Shown: one piece after another, positions 1 through 7,155 of the stretch | Layout of the letters: each line of letters begins with the position of its first letter | Numbering within the stretch: position 1 is the first letter of the stretch | Program-made: the position numbers and the translations under genes | Assembly: GCA_035479875.1 (NCBI GenBank) | Contig: DATIIH010000010.1 | Location: forward strand, 1 to 64,000 | Length of the DNA: 64,000 nucleotides | Direction of reading: 5' to 3' | From: PMNU01 sp035479875 | GTDB lineage: Bacteria; Patescibacteriota; Saccharimonadia; Saccharimonadales; UBA4665 | The notes under the pieces: generated by a model | Told to the model about the DNA's origin: nothing | The model's database searches: none | The model's input: only the letters and a program-made list of their open reading frames with translations

Positions 1-1
1 G

Positions 2-151
2 ATTGGTGGTATCCAATACACTACCTCACGCGATAACCCACAAGCTACCTCAGCAGCTAAGACACGTATTGCCTGGTCAGTCGTATCAATGCTGACCTTC
101 TTATTCCTGTATGCGTTGTTGCAGTGGATTGTGCCGGGGGGGTTGATATAG
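2..151 (+). CDS. Type IV secretion pilin-like protein, C-terminal part
   Basis: Only the last 49 codons are inside the window, in frame from base 2 to the TAG at 149-151. The visible part begins with GGIQYTTSRDNPQ, then a basic stretch and a hydrophobic segment ending WIVPGGLI. This G-x-x-Y-x-T-S-x-(D/G)-x motif between two hydrophobic helices recurs in the four following genes, so this is the first visible member of a tandem VirB2/TrbC-like pilin family. Such pilins are small two-helix inner-membrane proteins that build conjugation or secretion pili. The stop codon shares its last G with the GTG start proposed for the next gene, which implies co-translation. Confidence 0.7.
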   Translation: MGGIQYTTSRDNPQATSAAKTRIAWSVVSMLTFLFLYALLQWIVPGGLI

Positions 152-825
152 TGTTTGGTCTGTCTAATCTGGCTATGTCGCTGTTTGCTGCGGGTACCTG
201 TGGTGTGCATAGCTTTTTTTTAATTCCGCCGTGGTATGAGTATTTGACGAGCAAGATTACCTACAGTGCGGTATCGCATGCTTGCGAACTCAACGTAAAC
301 TTTGTATCGAGCGGTAAGCTGGACCTCAGTGTCCTTACCTTGGTGGCTTTGGCGATTCTGGATATTCTGCTCAGGCTTGGCGCACTAGTGGCGGTGGGCA
401 TTGTGATGTATGCCGGTTTTGAGTACATCACCGCCCAGGGAGAGGCCGATAAGACGAAGCGGGCTCTAGGAACGATTATTAATGCGAGCGTCGGACTCGG
501 GATTACCGTAATCGCCGCGGCCGCCGTACGATTTATCGGTCAGAGTTTAGGCACGCCCGCCCCGGGCAACGGCACGATTGTTGGTACCCTGCCGGGCACG
601 GCCGCCGACCAAGCGCACATCCAGACCATTGCTAACATTGTCTTTGGTATCTTTAGCGCCGCTGCGCTCTTGGTGTTGGTGATCTCTGGCTTGCGCTACG
701 TTACTTCAAACGGAGACCCCAACGCTATGGCCCGAACGCGCAACACAATTATCTTCACCTCGATCGGTTTATTGGTCACCTTGATGGCGTTTGCAATCGT
801 AAGCTTCGTTATAGGAAACGCATAA
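151..825 (+). CDS. Double-domain type IV secretion pilin-like membrane protein
   Basis: The protein carries two copies of the pilin-like two-helix unit. The first has the loop AGFEYITAQGEADKTKRA and the second has SGLRYVTSNGDPNAMARTRN. Each loop is flanked by long hydrophobic helices, and about 35 residues rich in Gly, Thr and Pro join the copies. An ATG at 124 is also in frame but lies inside the previous gene. GTG at 151 is preferred because a G-run at about 136-142 could act as a ribosome binding site and the upstream stop overlaps it (TAG/GTG). The N-terminal region has two cysteines and a hydrophobic stretch. A fused tandem pilin is unusual: it may be a minor pilin or a VirB6-like channel piece. 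Family membership is fairly sure; exact role is not. Confidence 0.68.
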   Translation: MFGLSNLAMSLFAAGTCGVHSFFLIPPWYEYLTSKITYSAVSHACELNVNFVSSGKLDLSVLTLVALAILDILLRLGALVAVGIVMYAGFEYITAQGEADKTKRALGTIINASVGLGITVIAAAAVRFIGQSLGTPAPGNGTIVGTLPGTAADQAHIQTIANIVFGIFSAAALLVLVISGLRYVTSNGDPNAMARTRNTIIFTSIGLLVTLMAFAIVSFVIGNA

Positions 826-834
826 GGATCGCAC

Positions 835-1245
835 ATGAGATATTTACAACGTTTGAGTCTTGGGATATTGTCGCTGATGATGCTGGTCCTCGCGAGTGCT
901 ACACCGCTGCTTGTGTCTGGAACGGCCGCTGCCGCCTTTAACCCCTTCACTACCGTGTGCACAACCGCCGGCAGTTCGTCGTCGGCCGCTTGTAAGACCG
1001 ACGGTTCCAACCCGCTTACTGGCAAAAACGGCATTTTGTACCGCACTTCGCGGGTGCTTGGGATGATCGCCGGGGTGGGCGCGGTTGTGGTTATGATGGT
1101 TGGCGGTTTGCGTTATATCAACTCTGCCGGCGATGCACGTAAGGCTGCCGAGGCCAGAAGTGTGATTGTGGGCGCCGCGGTGGGTTTGTTAGTTATCGCG
1201 CTGGCCGAGGCCATCATTGCACTTGTCGTTAACGTTGTGAGGTAA
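835..1245 (+). CDS. Type IV secretion pilin-like protein
   Basis: This 136-residue protein has an N-terminal signal-like hydrophobic segment (about residues 8-34, ending in an Ala-rich stretch), a short external region with two cysteines, then the hallmark unit: a hydrophobic helix, the loop GGLRYINSAGDARKAAEAR, and a second helix. This is the layout of VirB2/TrbC-like T4SS pilins. AAGGA ends 6 nt before the ATG. It starts 10 nt after the previous stop and 2 nt separate it from the next gene, so it belongs to one operon with its paralogues. Confidence 0.75.
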   Translation: MRYLQRLSLGILSLMMLVLASATPLLVSGTAAAAFNPFTTVCTTAGSSSSAACKTDGSNPLTGKNGILYRTSRVLGMIAGVGAVVVMMVGGLRYINSAGDARKAAEARSVIVGAAVGLLVIALAEAIIALVVNVVR

Positions 1246-1247
1246 AT

Positions 1248-1661
1248 ATGAAGCGTTTTATCAACCCTATTATTATGACCATAAGTTTGGTCGCCCTCCT
1301 GTGCGGCATAACCGGACTGGTCGGCGCACCAGCCGCCTTCGCCGACGCGTCCGCTGATGCTGCTAAACAGCAAGCCTGTGCGGGTATTGGCGGCACATTT
1401 GTCGCTGCGACGAAGTCGTGTACTACCACTGGGCCGTCGATCAATGGCACGCTACCGGTTGTTATTAACATCTTGTCGATAATTGTTGGTATTGCGGCAG
1501 TCATTTGTATGATCGTTGCCGGCTTTAAATACATTACTTCGGGTGGTGACGGCAATAAGGTCGCCAGCGCTAAAAATACTATTGTGTATGGGGTGATCGG
1601 CATCATTGTTACGGCCCTTGCCCAAACCTTAGTAAAGGTTGTACTTAATAAAGCAAAATAG
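1248..1661 (+). CDS. Type IV secretion pilin-like protein
   Basis: A 137-residue paralogue of its neighbours. It has a cleavable-looking signal peptide (residues 1-28, ending AFA-D), a mature N-terminus with two cysteines (CAGIGG and KSCTT), then two hydrophobic helices joined by AGFKYITSGGDGNKVASAK. The second helix ends with a Lys-rich C-terminus. A GAGGT sequence lies just before the ATG. The paired cysteines could form a disulfide outside the membrane; that is inference. It is the last gene of the first operon, because a separate promoter precedes the next paralogue. Confidence 0.78.
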   Translation: MKRFINPIIMTISLVALLCGITGLVGAPAAFADASADAAKQQACAGIGGTFVAATKSCTTTGPSINGTLPVVINILSIIVGIAAVICMIVAGFKYITSGGDGNKVASAKNTIVYGVIGIIVTALAQTLVKVVLNKAK

Positions 1662-1695
1662 GTTCTAGCCATAAGAATTTATAAGTACAAGCACG

Positions 1696-1724
1696 TTGAA
1701 TCGGCTTGCGCGGTGTGGTATAAA
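1696..1724 (+). promoter_or_regulatory. Sigma-70 promoter of the last pilin-like gene
   Basis: TTGAAT at 1696-1701 and TATAAA at 1719-1724 are separated by exactly 17 bp. Transcription should start near 1731, giving a leader of about 28 nt that holds the AAGAAAGGA ribosome binding site. The TTG at 1696 is in frame with the gene, but as part of the -35 box it should not be read as a start codon. Confidence 0.72.
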
Positions 1725-1758
1725 CAAAGGTAAGAAACGCATTAAGAAAGGACCCTAC

Positions 1759-2169
1759 ATGCTCAAAACATTACGTACCTTAATTGCGACAGCGGCCCTG
1801 GCTTTCGTGCCAGTGATAGCTGTCCCGGCTGTGGCTCACGCTCAAGCAACCGTTAACACTTGTTTGTCACAAGGCTCTAACCTTAGTCTCACCGACACCG
1901 GTACTTGTACGCCTGCGCCCGACCAAGGCACCGCCGGCACCAAGCTTGGTACCATCTTGACTACGGTGATTAACATCTTCTCGATTGTCGTTGGTATTGT
2001 TGCTGTCGTCATGATCATCTTCGGTGGCTTTAAGTACATCACCTCTGGTGGTGAATCAGGCAACATTAGTGGTGCCAAGAACACCATCCTCTACGCCATT
2101 ATTGGTCTTGTAGTGGTTGCCTTTGCACAGTTCATCGTCAAGTTTGTGCTTAACAAAGTTGGGCCGTAA
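1759..2169 (+). CDS. Type IV secretion pilin-like protein
   Basis: The start is the ATG at 1759, because AAGAAAGGA lies 5 nt upstream and the promoter sits just before it. The 136-residue product has a signal peptide (about 1-30, ending AHA-Q), two cysteines in the short external part, and the pilin unit with loop GGFKYITSGGESGNISGAK between two helices. It is closest to the preceding paralogue. Having its own strong promoter and terminator suggests it is expressed separately and perhaps most highly, as expected for a major pilin; that is inference. Confidence 0.78.
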   Translation: MLKTLRTLIATAALAFVPVIAVPAVAHAQATVNTCLSQGSNLSLTDTGTCTPAPDQGTAGTKLGTILTTVINIFSIVVGIVAVVMIIFGGFKYITSGGESGNISGAKNTILYAIIGLVVVAFAQFIVKFVLNKVGP

Positions 2170-2187
2170 CTTAGCGAACGTCTTTAC

Positions 2188-2221
2188 AAAATCCGCTGTC
2201 CAAAAAGCAGCGGATTTTTTT
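2188..2221 (+). terminator. Rho-independent terminator of the pilin cluster
   Basis: A 10-bp stem (AAATCCGCTG paired with CAGCGGATTT) with a 9-nt loop runs into a run of T residues, 19 nt after the last pilin stop codon. Confidence 0.88.
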
Positions 2222-2249
2222 ATGCGTTGGTACTGTTCCCCGCCCACCA

Positions 2250-2281
2250 TACAAAAACACCGCCCACGGAGGCGGTGTCTT
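2250..2281 (-). terminator. Rho-independent terminator of hsp20
   Basis: Read on the minus strand, ACACCGCC pairs with GGCGGTGT around a 6-nt loop and is followed by a run of T. It lies 17 bp beyond the hsp20 stop codon. Confidence 0.82.
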
Positions 2282-2297
2282 ATAACTGTAGAACAGC

Positions 2298-2780
2298 CTA
2301 GAGGACTTGGATTTTCTTGACCGTGTCCTGCTTAACCTTGGCGAAACTAATCGTTAGTACGCCGTCTTTGAGCATGGCTTCGATCTCGTCTTCTTTAACT
2401 GGTACCGGCAAGGCGATGCTGCGGCTGAATTCGCCCCAGTAGCACTCTTGTACGAAGTAGTTTTCGACGTCGTCTTCGTTGCCGGCGGATAATGTGCCGC
2501 GGATACTCAGCGTGTTGTCAGAAATACTTACATCGAGATCATCTTTGTTGACCCCAGCGGTGCGCGCCTTAACCACCAGTTTCTCGCGTGTTTCGTATAC
2601 ATCGACAGCCAGCTGGCCTGGCAGATCTTCACTCTCATCCCACTCATCAGCTGCGGCAACAGGTTGTTGCGGAACAGCTTGGTCAGCCTGTGCGGCAGAG
2701 TCGTCGTCGCCCAAAAAGGCGGCGGTCAGTTCGTCCTCTTCCATCAGTAGGTCATCGTCGCTGCTAGTGCGTCGAGCCAT
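2298..2780 (-). CDS. Small heat-shock protein, Hsp20/alpha-crystallin family
   Basis: An ATP-independent holdase that binds unfolding proteins. The 160-residue product has an acidic, Ala/Gln-rich N-terminal arm (about 1-50), then an alpha-crystallin domain (about 52-155). Recognisable parts are LAVDVYETREKLVVKA, the GVNKDDLDVSI strand, the GEFSRSIALP strand and the closing LKDGVLTISFAK. The usual C-terminal I-x-I anchor is not clear; the protein ends KKIQVL. GGAGGG lies 8 nt before the start codon. It is a single-gene unit with its own promoter and terminator, and no CIRCE element is visible here, unlike groESL. Confidence 0.9.
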   Translation of the reverse strand: MARRTSSDDDLLMEEDELTAAFLGDDDSAAQADQAVPQQPVAAADEWDESEDLPGQLAVDVYETREKLVVKARTAGVNKDDLDVSISDNTLSIRGTLSAGNEDDVENYFVQECYWGEFSRSIALPVPVKEDEIEAMLKDGVLTISFAKVKQDTVKKIQVL

Positions 2781-2840
2781 AGTTGTTACCCTCCACGTAT
2801 CGGTTAGACATTGGTTGTTTACGTGTTTGTGTTAGTGCTA

Positions 2841-2870
2841 GTATAGCTTAGGTAATAAATATTTAGCAAC
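2841..2870 (-). promoter_or_regulatory. Promoter of hsp20
   Basis: On the minus strand TTGCTA (2870-2865) and TATACT (2846-2841) are 18 bp apart. The predicted leader is about 55 nt and contains the ribosome binding site. Confidence 0.55.
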
Positions 2871-2906
2871 CGCAAACAGAGATATTTACAACACAATAAA
2901 TACAAC

Positions 2907-3566
2907 ATGAGCGTTTTGGACAGTCTTATCGGTGTTATCGCTCCTCACCACTGCGTGGGCTGTAATGCCGAGGGTGCGCTGCTGTGTGCGAACTGTGCAG
3001 ACGCTCTGCCGGCTGTCCCGTCGCGGTGCTATAGGTGCATGGCGGCAACCAGTGATTTTAGGACGTGCGCACGTTGTCGGTCGGCTAGTCCCATACATAG
3101 CTTGTGGGCGACAACTGTTTATGGCGGCGCCGCCAAGGACCTCGTACATCGCTTGAAATTTGAACGGGCGCAGGCCGCGGCCGCAGTGATTGCCCAAAGT
3201 TTGGCCGCCCGGTTGCCTGAGCGGCAAGATTGGCTGGTAACGTTTGTGCCAACCGCACCAACTCGACGCCGCCAACGCGGTTATGACCAAGCCGAGCTGA
3301 TCGCCCGCCGCTTAGCGCGACAGATCGGCGCACCGTACGCTCCCCTGCTGGGCCGGGGCGGCAAGCTGCGACAAGTGGGCCAAGGACGCGCGGTGCGTAA
3401 AGAGCAGATGCAGGGCGCGTTTTACGCCCGCCGCAGCGCAGACGGCAGGCACGTATTGGTAGTAGACGATGTAGTGACCACCGGCGGCACGCTCGAAGCC
3501 ACAGCGGCTGTTTTGAGAGACGCAGGTGCCGCACGCGTGAGCGCGGTGGTGTTTGCCGCGGCGTAA
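2907..3566 (+). CDS. comF: ComF family phosphoribosyltransferase-like protein
   Basis: ComF proteins are needed for natural DNA uptake in several bacteria and combine a zinc ribbon with a phosphoribosyltransferase fold. Here the N-terminus has paired cysteines (HHCVGC, LCANC, CYRC, CARC). The C-terminus has the PRPP-binding motif VLVVDDVVTTGGT and an upstream RQRGYDQAE segment typical of the family. At 219 residues it is full length. It faces hsp20 across a divergent gap and is followed by tRNA genes on the opposite strand. CPR bacteria commonly keep com genes, and DNA uptake could serve as a source of nucleotides; that last point is inference. Confidence 0.9.
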   Translation: MSVLDSLIGVIAPHHCVGCNAEGALLCANCADALPAVPSRCYRCMAATSDFRTCARCRSASPIHSLWATTVYGGAAKDLVHRLKFERAQAAAAVIAQSLAARLPERQDWLVTFVPTAPTRRRQRGYDQAELIARRLARQIGAPYAPLLGRGGKLRQVGQGRAVRKEQMQGAFYARRSADGRHVLVVDDVVTTGGTLEATAAVLRDAGAARVSAVVFAAA

Positions 3567-3597
3567 ACAAAAAGCCCGCTCTTTACGCAGCGGGCTA
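3567..3597 (-). terminator. Terminator of the tRNA-Ser transcript
   Basis: On the minus strand AGCCCGCT pairs with AGCGGGCT around an 8-nt loop and runs into TTTTTG. It lies 13 bp past the tRNA-Ser(GCU) 3' end. The plus-strand side lacks a T run, so it probably serves only the tRNA. Confidence 0.78.
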
Positions 3598-3609
3598 TCC
3601 TGATGTTTC

Positions 3610-3702
3610 TGGCGGAGAGGGAGGGATTCGAACCCTCGCAGGGACTTGCGCCCCTCTAATGATTTAGCAAACCATCCCCTTCAGCCACTTGGGTACCTCT
3701 CC
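3610..3702 (-). tRNA. tRNA-Ser(GCU)
   Basis: The minus strand folds into a class II tRNA with a long variable arm. The acceptor stem is GGAGAGG/CCTCTCC with an encoded CCA, the T arm contains GGGTTCGAATCCC, and the anticodon loop TTGCTAA gives anticodon GCU. It reads AGC/AGU codons. Confidence 0.95.
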
Positions 3703-3747
3703 GTATTTTTGGCTGTTACCGGTGCAATTGTACCTTGTTTTGTGTAT

Positions 3748-3835
3748 TGGCGGAAGGGGTGGGATTCGAACCCACGGTGAGTTTCCCCACGACGGTTTTC
3801 AAGACCGTTTCCATCGACCACTCGGACACCCTTCC
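3748..3835 (-). tRNA. tRNA-Ser(UGA)
   Basis: The minus strand folds into a class II tRNA. The acceptor stem is GGAAGGG/CCCTTCC with an encoded CCA, the T-arm contains GGTTCGAATCC, and the anticodon loop CTTGAAA gives anticodon UGA for UCN codons. It lies 45 bp upstream of tRNA-Ser(GCU) on the same strand, and the two are probably co-transcribed. Confidence 0.95.
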
Positions 3836-3932
3836 TAACAGGGGTAATTATAGCACCCTCCTAGCAGTTGCAGCAATGTGGGCGTTGATCCCATGTTACG
3901 CATAAGCATTTCGTTGTACAATAAAGTCACAT

Positions 3933-4568
3933 ATGGATGAGCAAGAGCAGCACCCGACCGACAGTGCACCGTCCGAACCGGGGTGGACCTACAAACCTAC
4001 CGATGATCGTCCTGTTCAGCCCTATGGCGCTGAGATGGGCGCGGGGGCCGCGCCTTCGATTCCTACCGGCTTAAAAGCGGTCGACAACCCCCAGACGGCA
4101 CCACCGCCAGAGCCTACGCTTACCTGGACAGCTTCGGAATTTATCGCGCACGAGAAAAGCGGCGGTTGGTATGCGCTTGCGGGGCTCGCTGCTTTGGCTG
4201 TGAGTGCGGCAGTGTATCTTATTACCCACGATATGTTCTCTACCGCCATCGTAGTGTTGCTTGGCATCCTGTTTAGCGTGATTGCCGCTCGCCAGCCGCG
4301 CGTAGTAAGTTACAGCTTATCGCCCCAGGGCGTCACCAGCGGCGCTCGTTTTTATCCATACAATACCTTTAAGTCGTTTGCGGTGACGCACGATCAAGCG
4401 CTGGTGAACGTTACCCTGCTGCCGCTCAAGCGCTTTGGCTTTCCGCTTACAATGTACATGCCCCCCGACGATCAAGACCGCATTATCGCCGAAATCGCCA
4501 CCAAGCTGCCAATGCAGCCTAATGAGTCCGACCGCGTTGAGCGGGCGATGCATCGTCTGCGCTTTTAG
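3933..4568 (+). CDS. Membrane protein of unknown function with PH-like C-terminal domain
   Basis: I do not recognise a named family. The 211-residue protein has a proline-rich, polar N-terminus (1-60), a conserved-looking WTASEFIAHEKSGGWY motif, two adjacent transmembrane helices (about 78-96 and 100-117), and a cytosolic beta-rich domain (about 120-200). That domain (YSLSPQGVTSG ... FKSFAV) resembles the small PH-like domains found after paired helices in many bacterial proteins. TACAAT at 3917-3922 is a likely -10 box, giving only a few nt of leader. The gene ends 4 bp from the convergent VOC-type gene. Confidence 0.6.
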   Translation: MDEQEQHPTDSAPSEPGWTYKPTDDRPVQPYGAEMGAGAAPSIPTGLKAVDNPQTAPPPEPTLTWTASEFIAHEKSGGWYALAGLAALAVSAAVYLITHDMFSTAIVVLLGILFSVIAARQPRVVSYSLSPQGVTSGARFYPYNTFKSFAVTHDQALVNVTLLPLKRFGFPLTMYMPPDDQDRIIAEIATKLPMQPNESDRVERAMHRLRF

Positions 4569-4571
4569 TTT

Positions 4572-5105
4572 TTACTGCCCGTCCCGGATATCGTGCATGC
4601 CCAATTTGTGTTCAAGGTAGACGACGGTGGGCAGATTGAGTAAGTGAAATTTAACGCCGTAGCCGTTGAGTTTAAGCCCAATCTCGGGATTAATACCGCG
4701 GTCGGCCGATGCCATGTTGTAGGGCTTGCCCGGGTACTTTTTAAGAAAGGCCTGAAAGTCGTCGTAGAGTACAAATTCGATATGCTCAAGCCCCTCTGCA
4801 ACCGGATGACCTTCTTTGGGGGCCGGCACCTCTAGAGCGTCGATGCGCCACTGGCCACTACGGATGGGCTCGTGCAAGCGGAATGTGGCAATTGGGCGGC
4901 CGTTTACCATTGTCTCGCCGAGCAGCGAGCCAATGGCTCGGCACTCCTCTTTCTTTTGGTGGTAGCCATCCAGCGATGGTACGCGGTAACACAGATGATC
5001 GATTTGCACGAAGTCGTCGAGGTCGAAGCCCTCTTCAGTAACGCGCGCCAGGATGTCGTCCAAGAACTTTTGGTAATCGCCGATGATGTTGTTAAGCGTA
5101 GTCAT
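4572..5105 (-). CDS. YecM-like protein of the VOC superfamily
   Basis: The 177-residue product looks like YecM, a predicted metal-binding protein of the vicinal oxygen chelate (glyoxalase-like) fold. Features are FVQIDHLCYRVPS near residue 32, a central RPIATFRLHEPI strand and the segment LEHIEFVLYDDFQAFLKK near 110. The histidines in IDHLCYR and LEHIEF, with Glu in VVYLEHKLG near the end, are good candidates for metal ligands. E. coli YecM is of similar length (about 188 residues). Its substrate is unknown, so no reaction is assigned. Confidence 0.72.
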   Translation of the reverse strand: MTTLNNIIGDYQKFLDDILARVTEEGFDLDDFVQIDHLCYRVPSLDGYHQKKEECRAIGSLLGETMVNGRPIATFRLHEPIRSGQWRIDALEVPAPKEGHPVAEGLEHIEFVLYDDFQAFLKKYPGKPYNMASADRGINPEIGLKLNGYGVKFHLLNLPTVVYLEHKLGMHDIRDGQ

Positions 5106-5178
5106 AACGTTATTATTTCATTTTTAAGTAGCCAAGACCATCCTGTATAGTAATATCCGAAAGGTAGATATAACAACT

Positions 5179-5943
5179 ATGGATCTCGCCAAAACTAAGA
5201 GCCTGTTTTTTAAAGTACTGATTGGCTGTTTAATAGCCGCAGCCGGGGTGGCCGTTGTAACTGTTCTGTTTGGGAAGTTTACCGACGTTACCACCAAGGC
5301 CCTGTTCACTATTCTGTTGGTAGCGGCGCACGCCTTGGTAAGCATCGCCTTTATTAACAATAATCAAAAGCAGGATACATTCGACAGTCTGGCCTTCTTT
5401 ACTAATGCGACATTCGCGATTATTATCCTTAGCTTTATCACGTCGGTAGGCGGGACATGGGATCTTGTATCTGGCGCGTTGGTGGCTAAATTGTATGCGC
5501 TCTATTTTGTGCTGCTTTTTGCGGTTCTCCACGCCGAAGTGTTGGCTAAAACACTTGGCAAGCAGGCGAATATTGATAAGATTGTGCGTTTTAACTTTGT
5601 GTTTATGGCGGTCGTGGTCGTGATGCTACTGCCGGTAATCTTTGCTTCAGATGCCTCGTTGCTCGGCGCGTTTTACTACCGGCTCCTCGCCGCTTGCGGG
5701 ATCATTGATGCTACACTCACACTGATCGCGGTCATCCTGCATAATTTATACGTCCAAAAACATCCAAAAATTGCCGACCCGGTGTTTAGCGTGCAGCAAC
5801 TCCCTAATGGTCAGACCGTACAGGTCGCCGTGCAACAGCCCAAGCGGCACATGAATGTTTTTGTCCGTATACTTATTGCCTTTATTGCCGTACAGGCTAT
5901 TGGCAGTATCGTCGTTGGCATCATTGGCTCGATAAATAATTAG
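5179..5943 (+). CDS. Polytopic membrane protein of unknown function
   Basis: About seven hydrophobic segments cover most of the 254 residues (roughly 10-32, 38-57, 70-88, 103-123, 136-156, 165-188, 228-250). Between the sixth and last helices is a polar stretch with VFSVQQLPNGQTVQVAVQQP. No motif tells me its function. TAGTAATAT-like sequences lie upstream, but no clear -35 is seen. It faces the convergent gene that ends at 5962. Confidence 0.55.
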   Translation: MDLAKTKSLFFKVLIGCLIAAAGVAVVTVLFGKFTDVTTKALFTILLVAAHALVSIAFINNNQKQDTFDSLAFFTNATFAIIILSFITSVGGTWDLVSGALVAKLYALYFVLLFAVLHAEVLAKTLGKQANIDKIVRFNFVFMAVVVVMLLPVIFASDASLLGAFYYRLLAACGIIDATLTLIAVILHNLYVQKHPKIADPVFSVQQLPNGQTVQVAVQQPKRHMNVFVRILIAFIAVQAIGSIVVGIIGSINN

Positions 5944-5961
5944 TCGCGCCAGTAGGCAGAA

Positions 5962-6546
5962 TTAGCTCGGCGCAGCCAACCGCCTGCCCCGGCTCACGAC
6001 TACAAGCGCCACGATAGCGTTGCCTGTTGCCGCTACCAGCGGATATGCGACCGTCAGGAATGTAAAACTGGAGAGCGCGAAAATGGCGGGTACAAATTTT
6101 AATGTATTCAGCCAGAACGCCGTGGCGTTTTCTTCGCCCGGCTTGTGGTAGGCTTTGCGGGTGTTCATAGCAAACCCAGCGATCAGTGCAAACAGGGTTA
6201 TGCAAAGCGCCGCGTCTTTATTTTTGACTACCAGTAGTAGCAGAAGGCCGGCGAGCGCCAGACTCAGTAATGTCCAGTCAAAGCGCGTAGGTTTTGTAGC
6301 GCCTATGCGCAGCGCAAAGCAAAAGATTGCAAGGCTGGCTATGGATGTCAGCCCCGTCGTCCAGGCCCCTATCCCTGCGTGGGCGCTCACTTGCGCAAAA
6401 AAACCGTTGCCAGCGAGCGTCCCCCAGATGAGCCAGGAGAATGCATGGGGCTTGGTCTTGCCGCTGAGCATAGCCTTAAAATACAAATAATAGGCGATAA
6501 CTGCGGGGATAATGGATAAAATGCCGAAGAATAATTTGAGACTCAT
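5962..6546 (-). CDS. Multi-pass membrane protein, possibly PQ-loop/SemiSWEET-like
   Basis: The 194 residues hold about six or seven helices. Early in the protein is KPHAFSWLIWGTLAG. A comparable position in the second half reads FWLNTLKFVPAIFA, suggesting an internal repeat of three helices. PQ-loop proteins have such repeats and a proline-containing kink, and small ones move sugars. The resemblance is weak, so treat this as a hypothesis. It ends 19 bp from the convergent upstream gene and starts 3 nt after the stop of the phosphatase gene read on the same strand, so the two are probably co-transcribed. Confidence 0.5.
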   Translation of the reverse strand: MSLKLFFGILSIIPAVIAYYLYFKAMLSGKTKPHAFSWLIWGTLAGNGFFAQVSAHAGIGAWTTGLTSIASLAIFCFALRIGATKPTRFDWTLLSLALAGLLLLLVVKNKDAALCITLFALIAGFAMNTRKAYHKPGEENATAFWLNTLKFVPAIFALSSFTFLTVAYPLVAATGNAIVALVVVSRGRRLAAPS

Positions 6547-6549
6547 GGT

Positions 6550-7077
6550 TTAGTGTGTGGCGATGTACTGCACTGCCTCAGGTAATGAAGGTGCCGTGTA
6601 AGTTGCCTCTTCACTGGTAACTGTCGGCACGCCTGTTTTTACAAGAATTGCTTTTACGCCTGCGTTCACGCCGGTCATGACGTCAGAAGGACGGTCGCCG
6701 ATCATCCACGACTTGGTCAGGTCGATGCCGTAATCCTTAGCCGCGTCTAGTATTAACTTGGGCTTTGGTTTGCGGCATTCGCAGTCGTCGTTCTCGCCGT
6801 GCGGGCAGATGTATGTGCCAAGCACTTGTATGCCGCTTGGGGCGATGAGTTCCAGCACTTTGTTATTAATCTCGTCAAATTTTTCCTGAGTAATGAGCCC
6901 TTCGGCAAGGCCAGCCTGGTTGGTGATAAAGAAAACGCCGTAGTCGAGGCTCGCCAAGAGGCGCAGCGCTTCCAGGCTATTGGGTAGTAGCTGGACTTTA
7001 TCTAGGCTGTCTACCCGTTCGTAGGTGGGGACGCCAATGTTGATAGTACCGTCGCGGTCAAGGAATACGGCTCGCAT
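6550..7077 (-). CDS. gmhB: HAD-IIIA phosphatase, GmhB-like
   Basis: GmhB removes the 7-phosphate from heptose bisphosphate. The protein starts MRAVFLDRDGTIN at 7077, the canonical start for the family; a longer reading frame to 7098 adds seven unlikely residues. Visible are HAD motif I (DRDGT), motif II (FFITNQAGLAEG), the zinc-binding loop CPHGENDDCECRKPKP, and motif IV (MIGDRPSDV). This loop is diagnostic for GmhB-type enzymes. The substrate in this organism is uncertain, because no other heptose genes are seen nearby. It is probably transcribed with the downstream PQ-loop-like gene. Confidence 0.85.
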   Translation of the reverse strand: MRAVFLDRDGTINIGVPTYERVDSLDKVQLLPNSLEALRLLASLDYGVFFITNQAGLAEGLITQEKFDEINNKVLELIAPSGIQVLGTYICPHGENDDCECRKPKPKLILDAAKDYGIDLTKSWMIGDRPSDVMTGVNAGVKAILVKTGVPTVTSEEATYTAPSLPEAVQYIATH

Positions 7078-7155
7078 AGGATAATCATAGCAGCACACTA
7101 TTGCCTAAGGCTAGGCGATTTGCCGCCGACATTATCTCAATAAAAGCGCAGTATG

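Noticed and set aside
1696..1758. TTG at 1696 as the start of the last pilin-like gene
   Set aside because: It is the -35 box of a 17-bp-spaced promoter, and a good ribosome binding site points to ATG 1759.
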